The position numbers and the translations under genes are program-made. The notes below the pieces were generated by a model. The model searched no databases and was not told the DNA's origin. It saw nothing but the letters and a program-made list of their open reading frames with translations. Of a DNA stretch of 64,000 nt, positions 7,750 to 17,402 are shown piece by piece. How positions within the stretch are numbered: the first letter of the stretch is position 1; the number at the start of each line of letters is the position of its first letter. The DNA lies in NCBI GenBank assembly GCA_900466875.1, contig UBNQ01000020.1, positions 62,001-126,000 on the forward strand. The letters run 5' to 3'. This stretch comes from Hyphomicrobiales bacterium. GTDB lineage: Bacteria; Pseudomonadota; Alphaproteobacteria; Rhizobiales; Rhizobiaceae.

Positions 7750-10700
7750 TCAACCCGGAAGCGTCGCCTTGGCCTTGCCGTCGCGCATCTCGTCTCCAGC
7801 CGGCGCAAACCATCGTTTTACCCTGCGCGCCATGCCGTCGAGATAGGTCAGGACGACCGGAACGAAGACGAGCGTCAGCAGGGTCGAGGAGATCAACCCG
7901 CCGATCACGGCATGCGCCATGGGCGCGCGCTGTTCGCCGCCTTCTCCCAGGCCGAGCGCCATCGGCAACATGCCGAAGATCATCGCAAGCGTCGTCATGA
8001 CGATCGGCCGCAGCCTGACGGCACCGGCATCCGCGAGGCTCTGGCGCAGGCTCTTGCCTTCCCGCACCCCGAGATTGGAATAGTCCACCAGCAGGATGGC
8101 ATTCTTGGTGACGAGGCCCATCAGCATGATGAAGCCGATCATCGAGAACATGTTGAGCGTCGACCCGGTCAAAAGGAGGCCGAGCAAAACACCGATCAGG
8201 GACAGCGGCAGGGTCATCATGATTGCGATCGGCTGGATGAACGAGCCGAATTGAGACGCCAGGATGATGTAGATGAAGATCACCGCCAGCACGAGCGACT
8301 GCAGCGCATAGCCGGTGCTTTCCGCCAGGTTCTCGGCGTCGCCGCCGAGGGAAATCCGGTAACCGACAGGGATCTCCATCTTTGCGATGGCCGCATTGAG
8401 ATCATTGGTGACGTCGCCCAGCGCCCTGCCTTCGATATTGCTCGAGATCCTGACTTCACGCGACAGGTCCTTGCGGGTGATCGCATCCGGCGCGGTGCTT
8501 TCGACCACATCGGCGACCTGATCGAGAAGAACGGTGATCGGCTTGCCGTCATCGTCGGTGCGGCTGGTCGAGATGGTCAGGTTTCGAAGCTGCGCCGCAT
8601 CCTTTCGGCCTGTCGCCGGCAGGCGCACCATGACGTCGTAGGATTCGCCGTCCGGCGCGTTCCACACCGATATCGCATCTCCCGCCACCAGCGGACGCAG
8701 CGTGTCGCCGATCATCGCGATCGACACGCCGAGGTCGCTTGCCGCCTCGCGGCGGACGCGCACGGCGAGCGTCGGTCGCACGTTTTCGATCGAGGATTCC
8801 ACTTCGGTCGCGCCGGGAATGGCGGAAAGTGCGGTGGTGATCTGATCGGAAATGCGGCGCAGGCCCTCGTCTCCATCCCCCAGAATGGACAGCTGCAGCG
8901 GTTTCTGCGATCCACCCACGCCGTCGGATTGCCCGACGGAGATTTTCAGCCCGGCTATCCGCGCCAGCCTCTGCCGGATCGGGTCGATGCTTTGCGACGT
9001 GGTCAGGTTTCGGTCGACGCTCGGCACGAGCTGCACCGCCACCACGGCCTCGTTGAAGCCGCGCGCGCCGCCGGAATTGACCGTCGAATAGATGGTGGCG
9101 ACATAGGGGAACTCGCGCAGCGCCCGTTCCACCTGCCCGACTTTTGCCGCCATATAGTCCAGTGACGCGCCTTCATTGGCTTCCAGCGACACGCTCACCT
9201 CGCCCTGATCGGCAGGCGGCAGGAATTCCGCACCGATCCGCGGCACGAGGGCCAGGCTGCCGAAGAACATCGCAACAACGATGGCAATTGTCGTCTTGCG
9301 GTGATCGAAGGTCCAGTGGATGAGCGAACGATAGCGACCCGCCAGCCCCTCGAACCAGCGATCGAAACGCTCCACCAGCCGGCCGATAAAGCCGCGCTTG
9401 GCACCTTTTTGCGATTGCGGATCGTGCCAGACGCTGGAGAGCATCGGATCGAGCGTGAAGGATACGAACAGCGAGATCATCACCGCCGCGGCCACCGTCA
9501 CGCCGAACTGCAGGAAGAAACGGCCGATCAGCCCGCCCATGAAGGCGACGGGCAAGAAAACCGCGACGATGCAGAGCGTCGTTGCAAGAACGGCAAGCCC
9601 GATCTCGTTGGTGCCGTCAAGCGCTGCCCTGACATGGTCCTTGCCCATCTGCAGGTGGCGGGTGATGTTTTCCCGCACCACGATCGCGTCGTCGATGAGG
9701 ATGCCGATCGACAGCGACAGCGCCATCAGCGTCATCGTATTCAGCGTGAAGCCCAGCGCATAGATGACCGCGAATGTGCCGATGACGGAGATCGGCAGCG
9801 TCAGGCCGGTAATCACCGTCGAGCGCCACGAATTCAGGAAGATGAAGACGATCAGCACGGTCAGGACGCCGCCCTCGATCAGCGTCCGCTGCACTTCCGA
9901 AACCTGAGCGGCGATGGCACGGGAATTGTCGCGGGTGATGGTGAGTTCGATATTCTCCTTGGCGAGCTCGGTGTTCAACGCCGCGATCTCGTCGCGCAGC
10001 GCACGCGCCACCTCCACGGTGTTGGCGCCCTGGACCTTGACGATGTCGAGCCCCAGCGAAGGCGCTCCTTGATAAGTGGCCCGGCTGGTCACCTCGGCGC
10101 CTGTATCGAGAATGCTCGCGACATCGGAAAGATAGACCGGGTAACCGCCGCTCTGCGCCACGATGATGCTGTTGAAACCCGCCGCATCGGCAATACGGCC
10201 CTCCACTGTGACGATACGCTGGTTGATGCCGGAGATCAGCGTGCCGGCTGCGCGGTCCTGGTTCTCGCGCCGGATCGCGTCCATGACGGTTGCGACCCCG
10301 ACGCCGTAGGCCTCCAGCCGGTCCGGGTCGACGACAACCAGCACCTGCCGCTCACTGTCGCCGACAAGCGAGATCTGCCCGACGCCTGAAATCACGTTCA
10401 ACCGGTTGGTGATGATGCGGTTGGCAAGCGTGGTGATCTCGGACAGCGTCCTGTTCGGCGACGAGGCCGCGACAGAAAGGATCGGCTGGTCGTCGGGGTT
10501 GAAGCGGGTGACCTGCGGCGTATCCACCTCATCGGGGAATGTCGCTTCCAGCCTTGCCACCCGGTCGCGAACTTCCTGCGCGGCAACCTGGCTATCGGTA
10601 TCGAGATCGAACTGGACGACCACGATCGAGCGCCCCTCGTAGGATTCCGAGGTGATCGTATCGATGCCACCGATCGTGTTGAGCGAGGATTCGATCGGTC

Positions 10701-10893
10701 GCGAAACCTCGCTTTCCACCGAAGCCGGAGATGCGCCGGTATAGGTAGTGGCGACGACCACGATTGGCAGGTCGGTTTCGGGAAACTGATCGACCCCGAG
10801 GCGACCGTAGGAAAACAGTCCCACGACGAGGATCGTCACCATCATCATGGTGGCGAAAACGGGATGTGCAACGCTGACGCGGGTGAGGAACAT
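7750..10893 (-). CDS. RND efflux transporter permease (HAE-1/AcrB-like)
   Basis: A 1047-residue inner-membrane proton-driven pump. TM1 is near residues 12-32, followed by a large periplasmic porter domain, a TM2-6 cluster (about 335-500), a second TM and porter repeat, and the final TM cluster (about 850-1020). The motif [16 protein letters not shown] in TM4 carries the paired Asp proton-relay residues. The length and two-fold repeat fit HAE-1 multidrug pumps. It starts 3 bp after the adaptor gene stop. No outer-membrane channel gene is nearby, so a TolC encoded elsewhere is likely. Confidence 0.95.
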   Translation of the reverse strand: MFLTRVSVAHPVFATMMMVTILVVGLFSYGRLGVDQFPETDLPIVVVATTYTGASPASVESEVSRPIESSLNTIGGIDTITSESYEGRSIVVVQFDLDTDSQVAAQEVRDRVARLEATFPDEVDTPQVTRFNPDDQPILSVAASSPNRTLSEITTLANRIITNRLNVISGVGQISLVGDSERQVLVVVDPDRLEAYGVGVATVMDAIRRENQDRAAGTLISGINQRIVTVEGRIADAAGFNSIIVAQSGGYPVYLSDVASILDTGAEVTSRATYQGAPSLGLDIVKVQGANTVEVARALRDEIAALNTELAKENIELTITRDNSRAIAAQVSEVQRTLIEGGVLTVLIVFIFLNSWRSTVITGLTLPISVIGTFAVIYALGFTLNTMTLMALSLSIGILIDDAIVVRENITRHLQMGKDHVRAALDGTNEIGLAVLATTLCIVAVFLPVAFMGGLIGRFFLQFGVTVAAAVMISLFVSFTLDPMLSSVWHDPQSQKGAKRGFIGRLVERFDRWFEGLAGRYRSLIHWTFDHRKTTIAIVVAMFFGSLALVPRIGAEFLPPADQGEVSVSLEANEGASLDYMAAKVGQVERALREFPYVATIYSTVNSGGARGFNEAVVAVQLVPSVDRNLTTSQSIDPIRQRLARIAGLKISVGQSDGVGGSQKPLQLSILGDGDEGLRRISDQITTALSAIPGATEVESSIENVRPTLAVRVRREAASDLGVSIAMIGDTLRPLVAGDAISVWNAPDGESYDVMVRLPATGRKDAAQLRNLTISTSRTDDDGKPITVLLDQVADVVESTAPDAITRKDLSREVRISSNIEGRALGDVTNDLNAAIAKMEIPVGYRISLGGDAENLAESTGYALQSLVLAVIFIYIILASQFGSFIQPIAIMMTLPLSLIGVLLGLLLTGSTLNMFSMIGFIMLMGLVTKNAILLVDYSNLGVREGKSLRQSLADAGAVRLRPIVMTTLAMIFGMLPMALGLGEGGEQRAPMAHAVIGGLISSTLLTLVFVPVVLTYLDGMARRVKRWFAPAGDEMRDGKAKATLPG

Positions 10894-10896
10894 GGC

Positions 10897-12000
10897 TCAG
10901 ATATCCTCGATGCGTACCGACGTGCCGGCAACAAGGTCCGGCAGCGGAGCGGTCACAATCACATCTCCCTCTCCCACGCCCGAAACCTGGACGAGGTTGC
11001 GGTCGGTCCAGCTCGTTCCGAGATCGACCGGCTGACGATGCAGCATGTTACCATCCACCTTGAGCACGAACGTGCCCTCGGAATCATGCCGGATAGAGGC
11101 CGCCGGCAATGCGATGACGCCCTTCTGGTCATCGACCTTCAGGATGCCGGTGGTGAACATGCCGCCGCGCAGAAGTCCCTCGTCATTGTCTATGGCAAGG
11201 AACACCCGCACCGCCCGCGAACCGGCGACGGCCGTCGGCGAAATGCGCACGACTTCGCCCGTGAACGTGCGCCCGGCAAACCCTTCAACATTCAGTTCCA
11301 CCGGTTGCCCGAGCCGCACAAGCGGGATGCGGCTCGTCGGAACACCGGCATCGACTTCCATCCGGCTGAGGTCGACAAGGCTCATCAGTTCGGTGTTGAG
11401 CGGCACCGTCTGCCCCTGATCCACCGCGCGGGACGCAACCACGCCGTCGAATTCCGCCCGAAGTTCCGCATAGGCGAGAGACCGTTCCGCATCCGCCACT
11501 TCGGCCTGCTTCGACCTCAGCTGTGCACGCAGGTTGAGCAGATTGGCCTGTGCCTCAAGCCGCGTTGCCTCCGAGGCTGCGCCGCGTTCTCCAAGCGACG
11601 TGTTCCTCTCCAGCACGACCTCCGCCAGCTCGATCTGCGCGCCCAGCGCGTCGATCTCCGCCTTGCGGGCCGTCACCGCCGACGCAAGCGCTTCGGTGTC
11701 GAAACGCACCAGAAGATCGCCCTTTTTCACCACATCGCCGATCTGTACCGGCAATTCCAGAATGGTCGCGGAGACGCGGGACGTCAGTGTCGAGCGGCGA
11801 ATGGGCGTCAGCGATCCGGCGATCCGCACGTCGGTGGCGACATCCTGGCGAGTCGCGGTGCTGACATCGACCGCGGAGAGTTCGATGGGGGCACTTGCAG
11901 GCTCCTGTCCGGCGACCCGGCCTGCCCCTCCGATGACGCCGATTGCAATGAGGGAGGGGAGCAGGAAGGCATAGCCTAGGCGGCGGATAGCCGTCGTCAT
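10897..12000 (-). CDS. RND efflux periplasmic adaptor (membrane fusion protein)
   Basis: A periplasmic adaptor of about 367 residues from the chosen ATG at 12000, which follows AGAGGTCTCCC. The frame is open to a GTG at 12099, but the extra N-terminus is Cys-rich and unlike a signal peptide. A signal/anchor segment is at residues 5-30, followed by a lipoyl/hairpin region with a coiled coil (about 100-190), then beta-barrel and membrane-proximal domains. It links the RND pump to an outer-membrane channel. It is the first gene of the adaptor-pump operon, with a long palindrome upstream. Confidence 0.9.
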   Translation of the reverse strand: MTTAIRRLGYAFLLPSLIAIGVIGGAGRVAGQEPASAPIELSAVDVSTATRQDVATDVRIAGSLTPIRRSTLTSRVSATILELPVQIGDVVKKGDLLVRFDTEALASAVTARKAEIDALGAQIELAEVVLERNTSLGERGAASEATRLEAQANLLNLRAQLRSKQAEVADAERSLAYAELRAEFDGVVASRAVDQGQTVPLNTELMSLVDLSRMEVDAGVPTSRIPLVRLGQPVELNVEGFAGRTFTGEVVRISPTAVAGSRAVRVFLAIDNDEGLLRGGMFTTGILKVDDQKGVIALPAASIRHDSEGTFVLKVDGNMLHRQPVDLGTSWTDRNLVQVSGVGEGDVIVTAPLPDLVAGTSVRIEDI

Positions 12001-12070
12001 GGGAGACCTCTGTTTCATCTGGCTGCATGTGGTCGCTCGAAAGTGGTCGACACATGGCGAATTGCAAGGG

Positions 12071-12097
12071 GCACACCGATCCGGAGTATCGGTGTGC
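12071..12097. promoter_or_regulatory. Perfect palindrome upstream of RND operon
   Basis: Inverted repeat with 10-bp arms GCACACCGAT (12071-12080) and ATCGGTGTGC (12088-12097) around 7 bases, ending 71 bp upstream of the adaptor start. The size and position fit an operator for a dimeric repressor (TetR- or MarR-like) or a 5' leader hairpin. No such regulator gene is adjacent. Confidence 0.5.
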
Positions 12098-12099
12098 AC

Positions 12100-12425
12100 T
12101 CATCCATCGTGGTTGTGGTCGAATCCAGCAATGGATGCGGTTCAGTTGACTGATGGAGATTGCAGGAACATTACGGTCCCCTCGTGGTGAGCCGCCGAAA
12201 TGTCGTTTCTGCGGCCGAACTGCCCCTCACTATCGCAGCCGGCGACCAAGCGTTCGATGATGTTTCCGAGTTTGGAAGCACTGCGATCCGGGAGACGGCG
12301 CTTCATTCGTGCCCGCGCTTTCAGGTGACGGCCGTGATCCGGCCTCCTGCGAGCCAGCCCGGCAGACTTTCGCGTCATGCCTCGTCCGCCAGAAGGCGTT
12401 TGTGGGGCGGGAAAACGGTCGCGCT
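12100..12425. other. Intergenic region without recognised gene
   Basis: About 330 bases between the RND operon promoter and the adhE terminator region. Short open frames on both strands are overlapping, Arg/Pro/Ser-rich and resemble no family. I see no tRNA or repeat family here. The promoter of the RND operon should lie near its low-coordinate end. Confidence 0.5.
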
Positions 12426-12460
12426 GTATTCCCTGATCCTGTCAATGGATCAGGGAATAC
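12426..12460 (-). terminator. Stem-loop downstream of adhE (distal)
   Basis: Perfect 14-bp arms (12426-12439 and 12447-12460; GTATTCCCTGATCC and its complement) with a 7-base loop, about 70 bp past the adhE stop. It is probably part of a bidirectional or tandem termination structure. No clear T-tract follows on the minus strand. Confidence 0.5.
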
Positions 12461-12473
12461 TTGAAGTCTCGAT

Positions 12474-12507
12474 CACCCGCCGGGGGACAAAAATCCTCCG
12501 GCGGGTG
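12474..12507 (-). terminator. Stem-loop downstream of adhE (proximal)
   Basis: Ten-base GC-rich arms CACCCGCCGG (12474-12483) and CCGGCGGGTG (12498-12507) surround a 14-base loop, 22 bp beyond the adhE stop codon. It is likely the first of two hairpins that end adhE transcription. The T-run lies in the loop rather than after the stem, so strict intrinsic termination is not shown. Confidence 0.5.
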
Positions 12508-12528
12508 TCCTGTCCAGTGTGTCGCCGC

Positions 12529-15186
12529 TCAGGCCTTGGCCTTCAGCGAGATCACCTGATGCTCCTTGGTCTTCGGCGCATCCTTCTGTTCCTCGGTATA
12601 GGCCTCGCCATGATAGCTGGCGATCAGCACGTCGCGGATTTCGGCGATCAGCGGGTAACGCGGATTGGCGCCCGTGCACTGGTCGTCGAAGGCCATTTCG
12701 GCAAGTTTGTCGACCTTGGCCATGAAGTCGGCCTCACCGACACCGGCCGCCTGGATCGAGGCCGGGATATCGAGATCCTTCTTCAACTGCTCCAGCCACT
12801 GAACCAGGTTCTCGACGGATGCGGCATCGTTCTTGCCGCCAAGTCCCAGATGCTGGGCGATCTCGGCATAACGGCAAAGCGCCTTCGGCCGGTCATACTG
12901 ACTGAACGCCGCCTGCTTGCTCGGATTGTCGACCGCGTTGTAGCGGACGACATTGGAGATCAACAGTGCGTTCGACAGGCCGTGCGGGATGTGGAATTCC
13001 GCACCGATCTTGTGCGCCATAGAGTGGCATACGCCGAGGAAGGCGTTGGCAAAGGCGATGCCGGCAAGCGTTGCGGCATTGTGAACCTGTTCGCGAGCCT
13101 TCGGATCCTTGGCACCGTTCTTGTAGGCGGAAGGCAGATAGGTTTTCAGTAGCTTCAATGCCTGCAGCGCCTGGCCATCCGAATATTCGTTGGCCATGAC
13201 CGAGACATAGGCTTCCAGCGCATGCGTCACCGCATCGATACCGCCATGGGCGGTCAATGACTTCGGCATGTTCATCACCAGATTGGCGTCGACGATCGCC
13301 ATATGCGGCGTCAGCTGATAGTCGGCGATCGGGTATTTGATCCCCGTCTGCTCGTCGGTCACCACGGCAAAGGGCGTGACTTCCGAACCGGTACCCGAGG
13401 TCGTCGGAACAGCCACGAACATGGCCTTCTTGCCGAGCGTCGGGAAGCGGTAGATGCGCTTGCGGATATCCATGAAGCGCAGCGCCAGATCGGCGAACTC
13501 GACATCCGGATGCTCGTACATGACCCACATGATCTTGGCCGCATCCATCGGCGAACCGCCACCGACGGCGAGAATCAGGTCCGGCTGGAAGGCGTTGGCG
13601 AGCGCGGTCGCCTTGCGCACGACCGCAAGCGTCGGGTCGGCGCTGACCTCGAAGAAGACCTCGACCTCAAGACCGAGATCCTTGAGGATCCGGATCGTGT
13701 CGTTGACATTGCCGTTCTCGAACAGGAACCGGTCGGTCACGATCAGGCAGCGCTTCCTGTCCTTCAGGTCTTCGAGCGCGAACGGCAGGCTGCCGCGGCG
13801 GAAATAGATCGATGGCGGCAGCTTGTGCCACAGCATGTTTTCGGCGCGCATGGCCACCGTCTTCCTGTTGATCAGATGCTGCGGGCCGACATTTTCCGAG
13901 ATCGAGTTGCCGCCCCAGGAGCCGCAACCGAGCGTCAGCGACGGCGCCAGTCGGAAATTGTAGAGGTCGCCGATACCGCCATGCGAAGCCGGCGAGTTGA
14001 TCAGGATGCGCGAGGTCTTCATCTTCGCGCCATAGATGGCGATACGCTCGGGCTGCAGATCCTGGTCGGTATAAAGAACCGAGGTATGACCGACACCGCC
14101 GAAGGCGACCAGCGCCTCGGCCTTGCCGCAGGCGTCTTCAAAGTTCTTCGCCTTGTACATGGCCAGAAGCGGCGACAGTTTCTCATAGGCAAAGGGTTCG
14201 GTCTCGTCGATCGCATCGACTTCGGCAATCAGCACCTTGGTACCGACCGGAACCTCGAAACCCGCCATCTCGGCAATCCTTGGTGCCGACTGGCCGACGA
14301 TCTCGGCATTGATCGAGCCCTTCTTCAGGATCAGGCTCTTGATCGCGCCTGCCTCATTGCCCGACAGCACATAACCGCCATGGGTGCGGAAACGCTCGCG
14401 CACGGCATTATAGACCGCATCGACCACGACGACCGACTGTTCCGAAGCGCAGACGACGCCGTTGTCGAAAGTCTTCGACATCAGGATCGAGGCGACCGCC
14501 CGCTTGATATCGGCAAACTCGTCGATGACGGCCGGCGTATTGCCCGCGCCGACGCCGATTGCCGGCTTGCCGGACGAATAGGCGGCCTTGACCATGCCCG
14601 GCCCGCCCGTCGCCAGGATCAGGTCGATCGCCGGATGGTGCATCAGCGCATTGGAAAGTTCGACGCTCGGCTCGTCTATCCAGCCGATAATGTCCTTCGG
14701 CGCACCGGCCTTGACGGCGGCATCGAGCACGAGGCGGGCCGCTTCGCAGGTGGCGCGCTTGGCGCGCGGATGCGGTGAAAAGACGATGCCGTTGCGGGTC
14801 TTCAGCGCAATCAGCGCCTTGAAGATCGCCGTCGAGGTCGGGTTGGTGGTCGGCACGATGGCGCAGATCAGGCCGACCGGCTCAGCAACCGTCGCAATCC
14901 CGTATTCCGGCTCCTCGGAGAGAACACCGCAGGTCTTCTCGTCCTTGTATTTATTATAGATATATTCGGAGGCAAAATGGTTCTTCACCACCTTGTCCTC
15001 CATCACGCCCATGCCGGTCTCCTCAACCGCCATCTTGGCAAGTGGAATACGCGCATTCGCCGCGGCAAGCGCCGCATTGCGGAAGATTTCGTCCACCCGT
15101 TCCTGGCTGAAGGTCGCAAAAACCTTCTGCGCCGCCTCAACCCGCGCAACAAGCGCGTCCAGATCCGCAATAGTGCTAACTGTCAT
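12529..15186 (-). CDS. adhE: Bifunctional acetaldehyde-CoA/alcohol dehydrogenase AdhE
   Basis: An 885-residue two-domain enzyme that reduces acetyl-CoA to acetaldehyde and then ethanol with NADH, regenerating NAD+ when oxygen is scarce. The N-terminal CoA-acylating aldehyde dehydrogenase domain (1-440) has the catalytic Cys246 in FDNGVVCASEQ. The C-terminal iron alcohol dehydrogenase domain (about 455-865) has GGGSPMDAAK and the metal-ligand His regions DAVTHALEAY and CHSMAHKIGAEFHIPHG. The start has GAGGTGG upstream. It is a single-gene unit followed by two hairpins. A TTGAC-N4-GTCAT box about 155 bp upstream suggests FNR/FixK-type anaerobic control. Confidence 0.96.
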   Translation of the reverse strand: MTVSTIADLDALVARVEAAQKVFATFSQERVDEIFRNAALAAANARIPLAKMAVEETGMGVMEDKVVKNHFASEYIYNKYKDEKTCGVLSEEPEYGIATVAEPVGLICAIVPTTNPTSTAIFKALIALKTRNGIVFSPHPRAKRATCEAARLVLDAAVKAGAPKDIIGWIDEPSVELSNALMHHPAIDLILATGGPGMVKAAYSSGKPAIGVGAGNTPAVIDEFADIKRAVASILMSKTFDNGVVCASEQSVVVVDAVYNAVRERFRTHGGYVLSGNEAGAIKSLILKKGSINAEIVGQSAPRIAEMAGFEVPVGTKVLIAEVDAIDETEPFAYEKLSPLLAMYKAKNFEDACGKAEALVAFGGVGHTSVLYTDQDLQPERIAIYGAKMKTSRILINSPASHGGIGDLYNFRLAPSLTLGCGSWGGNSISENVGPQHLINRKTVAMRAENMLWHKLPPSIYFRRGSLPFALEDLKDRKRCLIVTDRFLFENGNVNDTIRILKDLGLEVEVFFEVSADPTLAVVRKATALANAFQPDLILAVGGGSPMDAAKIMWVMYEHPDVEFADLALRFMDIRKRIYRFPTLGKKAMFVAVPTTSGTGSEVTPFAVVTDEQTGIKYPIADYQLTPHMAIVDANLVMNMPKSLTAHGGIDAVTHALEAYVSVMANEYSDGQALQALKLLKTYLPSAYKNGAKDPKAREQVHNAATLAGIAFANAFLGVCHSMAHKIGAEFHIPHGLSNALLISNVVRYNAVDNPSKQAAFSQYDRPKALCRYAEIAQHLGLGGKNDAASVENLVQWLEQLKKDLDIPASIQAAGVGEADFMAKVDKLAEMAFDDQCTGANPRYPLIAEIRDVLIASYHGEAYTEEQKDAPKTKEHQVISLKAKA

Positions 15187-15340
15187 GATAATTCCACCTC
15201 AAATTGTATCATGGTACATGGCTGATTGCGCTCACCGCGCGTACTAATCGATTTAGAAGGCTGAATACTGGACCAACGCCGCCAGGAAGCAAGCCTCTCG
15301 CGGGCTCCTGGAAACTATGTCGCGGCGCTAAAAATCCACA

Positions 15341-15354
15341 ATGACGTATGTCAA
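15341..15354 (-). promoter_or_regulatory. FNR/FixK-like box upstream of adhE
   Basis: On the minus strand this reads TTGACATACGTCAT, matching the TTGAY-N4-RTCAA anaerobox at nine of ten conserved positions. It is 155 bp upstream of the adhE start and 135 bp upstream of the divergent amidohydrolase. The oxygen-limited role of AdhE makes this the more likely target. Confidence 0.5.
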
Positions 15355-15488
15355 TTTTCGCCCAATCTCGTCACAAGACAAAAGCGCGGTTGGTAATCAG
15401 GCCCAATGGATTTGAGCGGTTGACTGGCCTCCGTCACGAACTATCACTGCAATCCCGCGACCACTGAAAATGCGACGCAGAGAAGACC

Positions 15489-17354
15489 ATGCCTTTTGAC
15501 ATTCACGACGCCACCATCGACGCCGACACCGAAGTGCGGATCCGCCAGCGCCTGACGCTGGTCGCGCTCGGCAAGGAAAAGGCCGATGTGGGCTTACGCG
15601 TCGGACGGTTGCTGGATGTCGCGACCCGCACATGGGCGGAAGATCAGGAAATCATCATCAAGGACCGCCGCATCGCTTATGTCGGCAAGGCCGGTTCCTA
15701 TCCGGGAGAAGTGGGCACCCGTGTTCACGAACCGGACCTTGCCGCCATTCCTGGCCTCGGCGAAGTGCACAAGCATATCGAAAGCTCGCATCTGACGCCG
15801 GAATGGGAAGCCGCCCTCGTGCTGCCGCGCGGCAATACCTGGACCTGCGAGGCAAGCCACGAGTTTTCCAACGTCAACGGCGCAAAGACGCTGGAATTCT
15901 GGCTGAAGGCCCGCGAAGCCGGTTCGCCGCTGAAGATCTTCCCCCTGCCCGGCTCGGCCGTTCCGCCGACGGCTTACGAACATGGCGGCGGTTATCTCGG
16001 TTACGACGAACAGAAGACATTTCTGAGCCAAAGCCTGATGACGGCGGGTCTCGACGAGGTGATGGACTGGCCGGCGGTCTGGAATCCGGAAAACCCGTCG
16101 CATGAACGTCTCTGGGGCATGATCCGCGCCACATTCGAAAAACGCGCCGTGGTGGAGGGTCATGCCGCCGGCATCCGCGATCTGCCGTCGATCAACGCCT
16201 TTGCCGCCGCAGGCCTTGCCTCCGACCACGAGGCCTGGACGCCGGAAGAGTTCTGGGACAAGCTCACCCACGGCCTGTTCATGGAGCTTCGCCCGCACAG
16301 CCTGCCGGAAGTGATCAAGGGACTTCTCGACCGCGGCCTCGCCGACTGGTCGCAGATCGCGCTCACCACCGACGACCGCTCCGCCTCCGATACGCTGAAA
16401 CTCGGCGCCACCGACCACAATGTGCGGCTGGCGATCGAGGCCGGTCTCGCGCCGGAGATCGCCATCCAGTGCGTGACGATTAACCCCGCCCGCCACATGC
16501 GCCTCACCCCCTGGGTCGGCTCGATCGCACCCGGCCGTTATGCCGATATCGTGCTTCTCTCGGATGTCCAGAAATTCGAGATCGCAAAGGTCTGGGCCGA
16601 TGGCAAACAGGTCTCCGACGGCAAGACCTATCTGCCGGCCGTGCCAAAAATCGACTGGCCGGAATGGGCGACGAAAACCATCAATATCGGCCGCGAGCTG
16701 ACCGCGGAAGATTTCACCATCAAGGCCGAGCCCGGCCGCGAGACGATGACGGCAGCGGTTCTGCGCCCCTTCCACTGGACCGACGACTTTCTGACCTTCG
16801 ATCTGCCAGTCAGGGACGGTCTCGTCCAGCGGGACCACGCCCGCAACATCACCAAATTCTCCGTCATCGACCGTTTTTCCGGCAAGGCTGCCGTGTCGAA
16901 AATGTTCTGGCTCGGCTGCGGCCCGTCGACACCGGACACGGCACTTGCCTGCTCCATGGCGCATGACAAGCATAATGTCTGGTGCGTCGGCTCCTCCGAT
17001 GAAGCGATGGCGAAGGCTGTCAACGCGGTTGCCGAAATCGATGGCGGCTGGGCGCTGGTGCGGCAAGGAAATGTCGTCGCCCGCGTGCGATACGAGGTCG
17101 CCGGCCTGATGAGCTGCCGCCCGGCGGAAGACCTGCATGAAGACATGCAGGCGCTTTATGCCGAGGGCGAAAAGGTCGACTGGATGTACGAGCCGAGCTT
17201 TCATCCGCGCTGGTTTCCCGGCTTCCCGGAGCGCCTCGCCTTCGCCACGCTCACCTGCGCGCCGTGGCGCTGGGTTCTCGTTGCGCCAAGCGATCATGCC
17301 CCGCAGGGCCTCGTCAATGTCGAGACCGGCGCCACCCACCCCGTTGTCTTCTGA
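15489..17354 (+). CDS. Adenine deaminase-like amidohydrolase
   Basis: A 621-residue member of the adenine deaminase (AdeC) family. It has an N-terminal beta-sandwich, a metal-dependent amidohydrolase barrel with VHKHIESS near residues 93-101, SHEFSNVNG, EGHAAGI and TTDDRS, then the adenine deaminase C-terminal domain (about 430-610). AdeC converts adenine to hypoxanthine. Here the usual GFIDxHxHIESS reads GLGEVHKHIESS, so the Asp before the metal His pair is missing and the substrate may differ. An M24 peptidase follows after 48 bp on the same strand, which hints at a purine- or amide-containing compound processed by both. Confidence 0.8.
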   Translation: MPFDIHDATIDADTEVRIRQRLTLVALGKEKADVGLRVGRLLDVATRTWAEDQEIIIKDRRIAYVGKAGSYPGEVGTRVHEPDLAAIPGLGEVHKHIESSHLTPEWEAALVLPRGNTWTCEASHEFSNVNGAKTLEFWLKAREAGSPLKIFPLPGSAVPPTAYEHGGGYLGYDEQKTFLSQSLMTAGLDEVMDWPAVWNPENPSHERLWGMIRATFEKRAVVEGHAAGIRDLPSINAFAAAGLASDHEAWTPEEFWDKLTHGLFMELRPHSLPEVIKGLLDRGLADWSQIALTTDDRSASDTLKLGATDHNVRLAIEAGLAPEIAIQCVTINPARHMRLTPWVGSIAPGRYADIVLLSDVQKFEIAKVWADGKQVSDGKTYLPAVPKIDWPEWATKTINIGRELTAEDFTIKAEPGRETMTAAVLRPFHWTDDFLTFDLPVRDGLVQRDHARNITKFSVIDRFSGKAAVSKMFWLGCGPSTPDTALACSMAHDKHNVWCVGSSDEAMAKAVNAVAEIDGGWALVRQGNVVARVRYEVAGLMSCRPAEDLHEDMQALYAEGEKVDWMYEPSFHPRWFPGFPERLAFATLTCAPWRWVLVAPSDHAPQGLVNVETGATHPVVF

Positions 17355-17402
17355 TTTCAGACCATCCCGAGCCGAGACCGGCCATCGTTCAGGAACAAGA
17401 TC

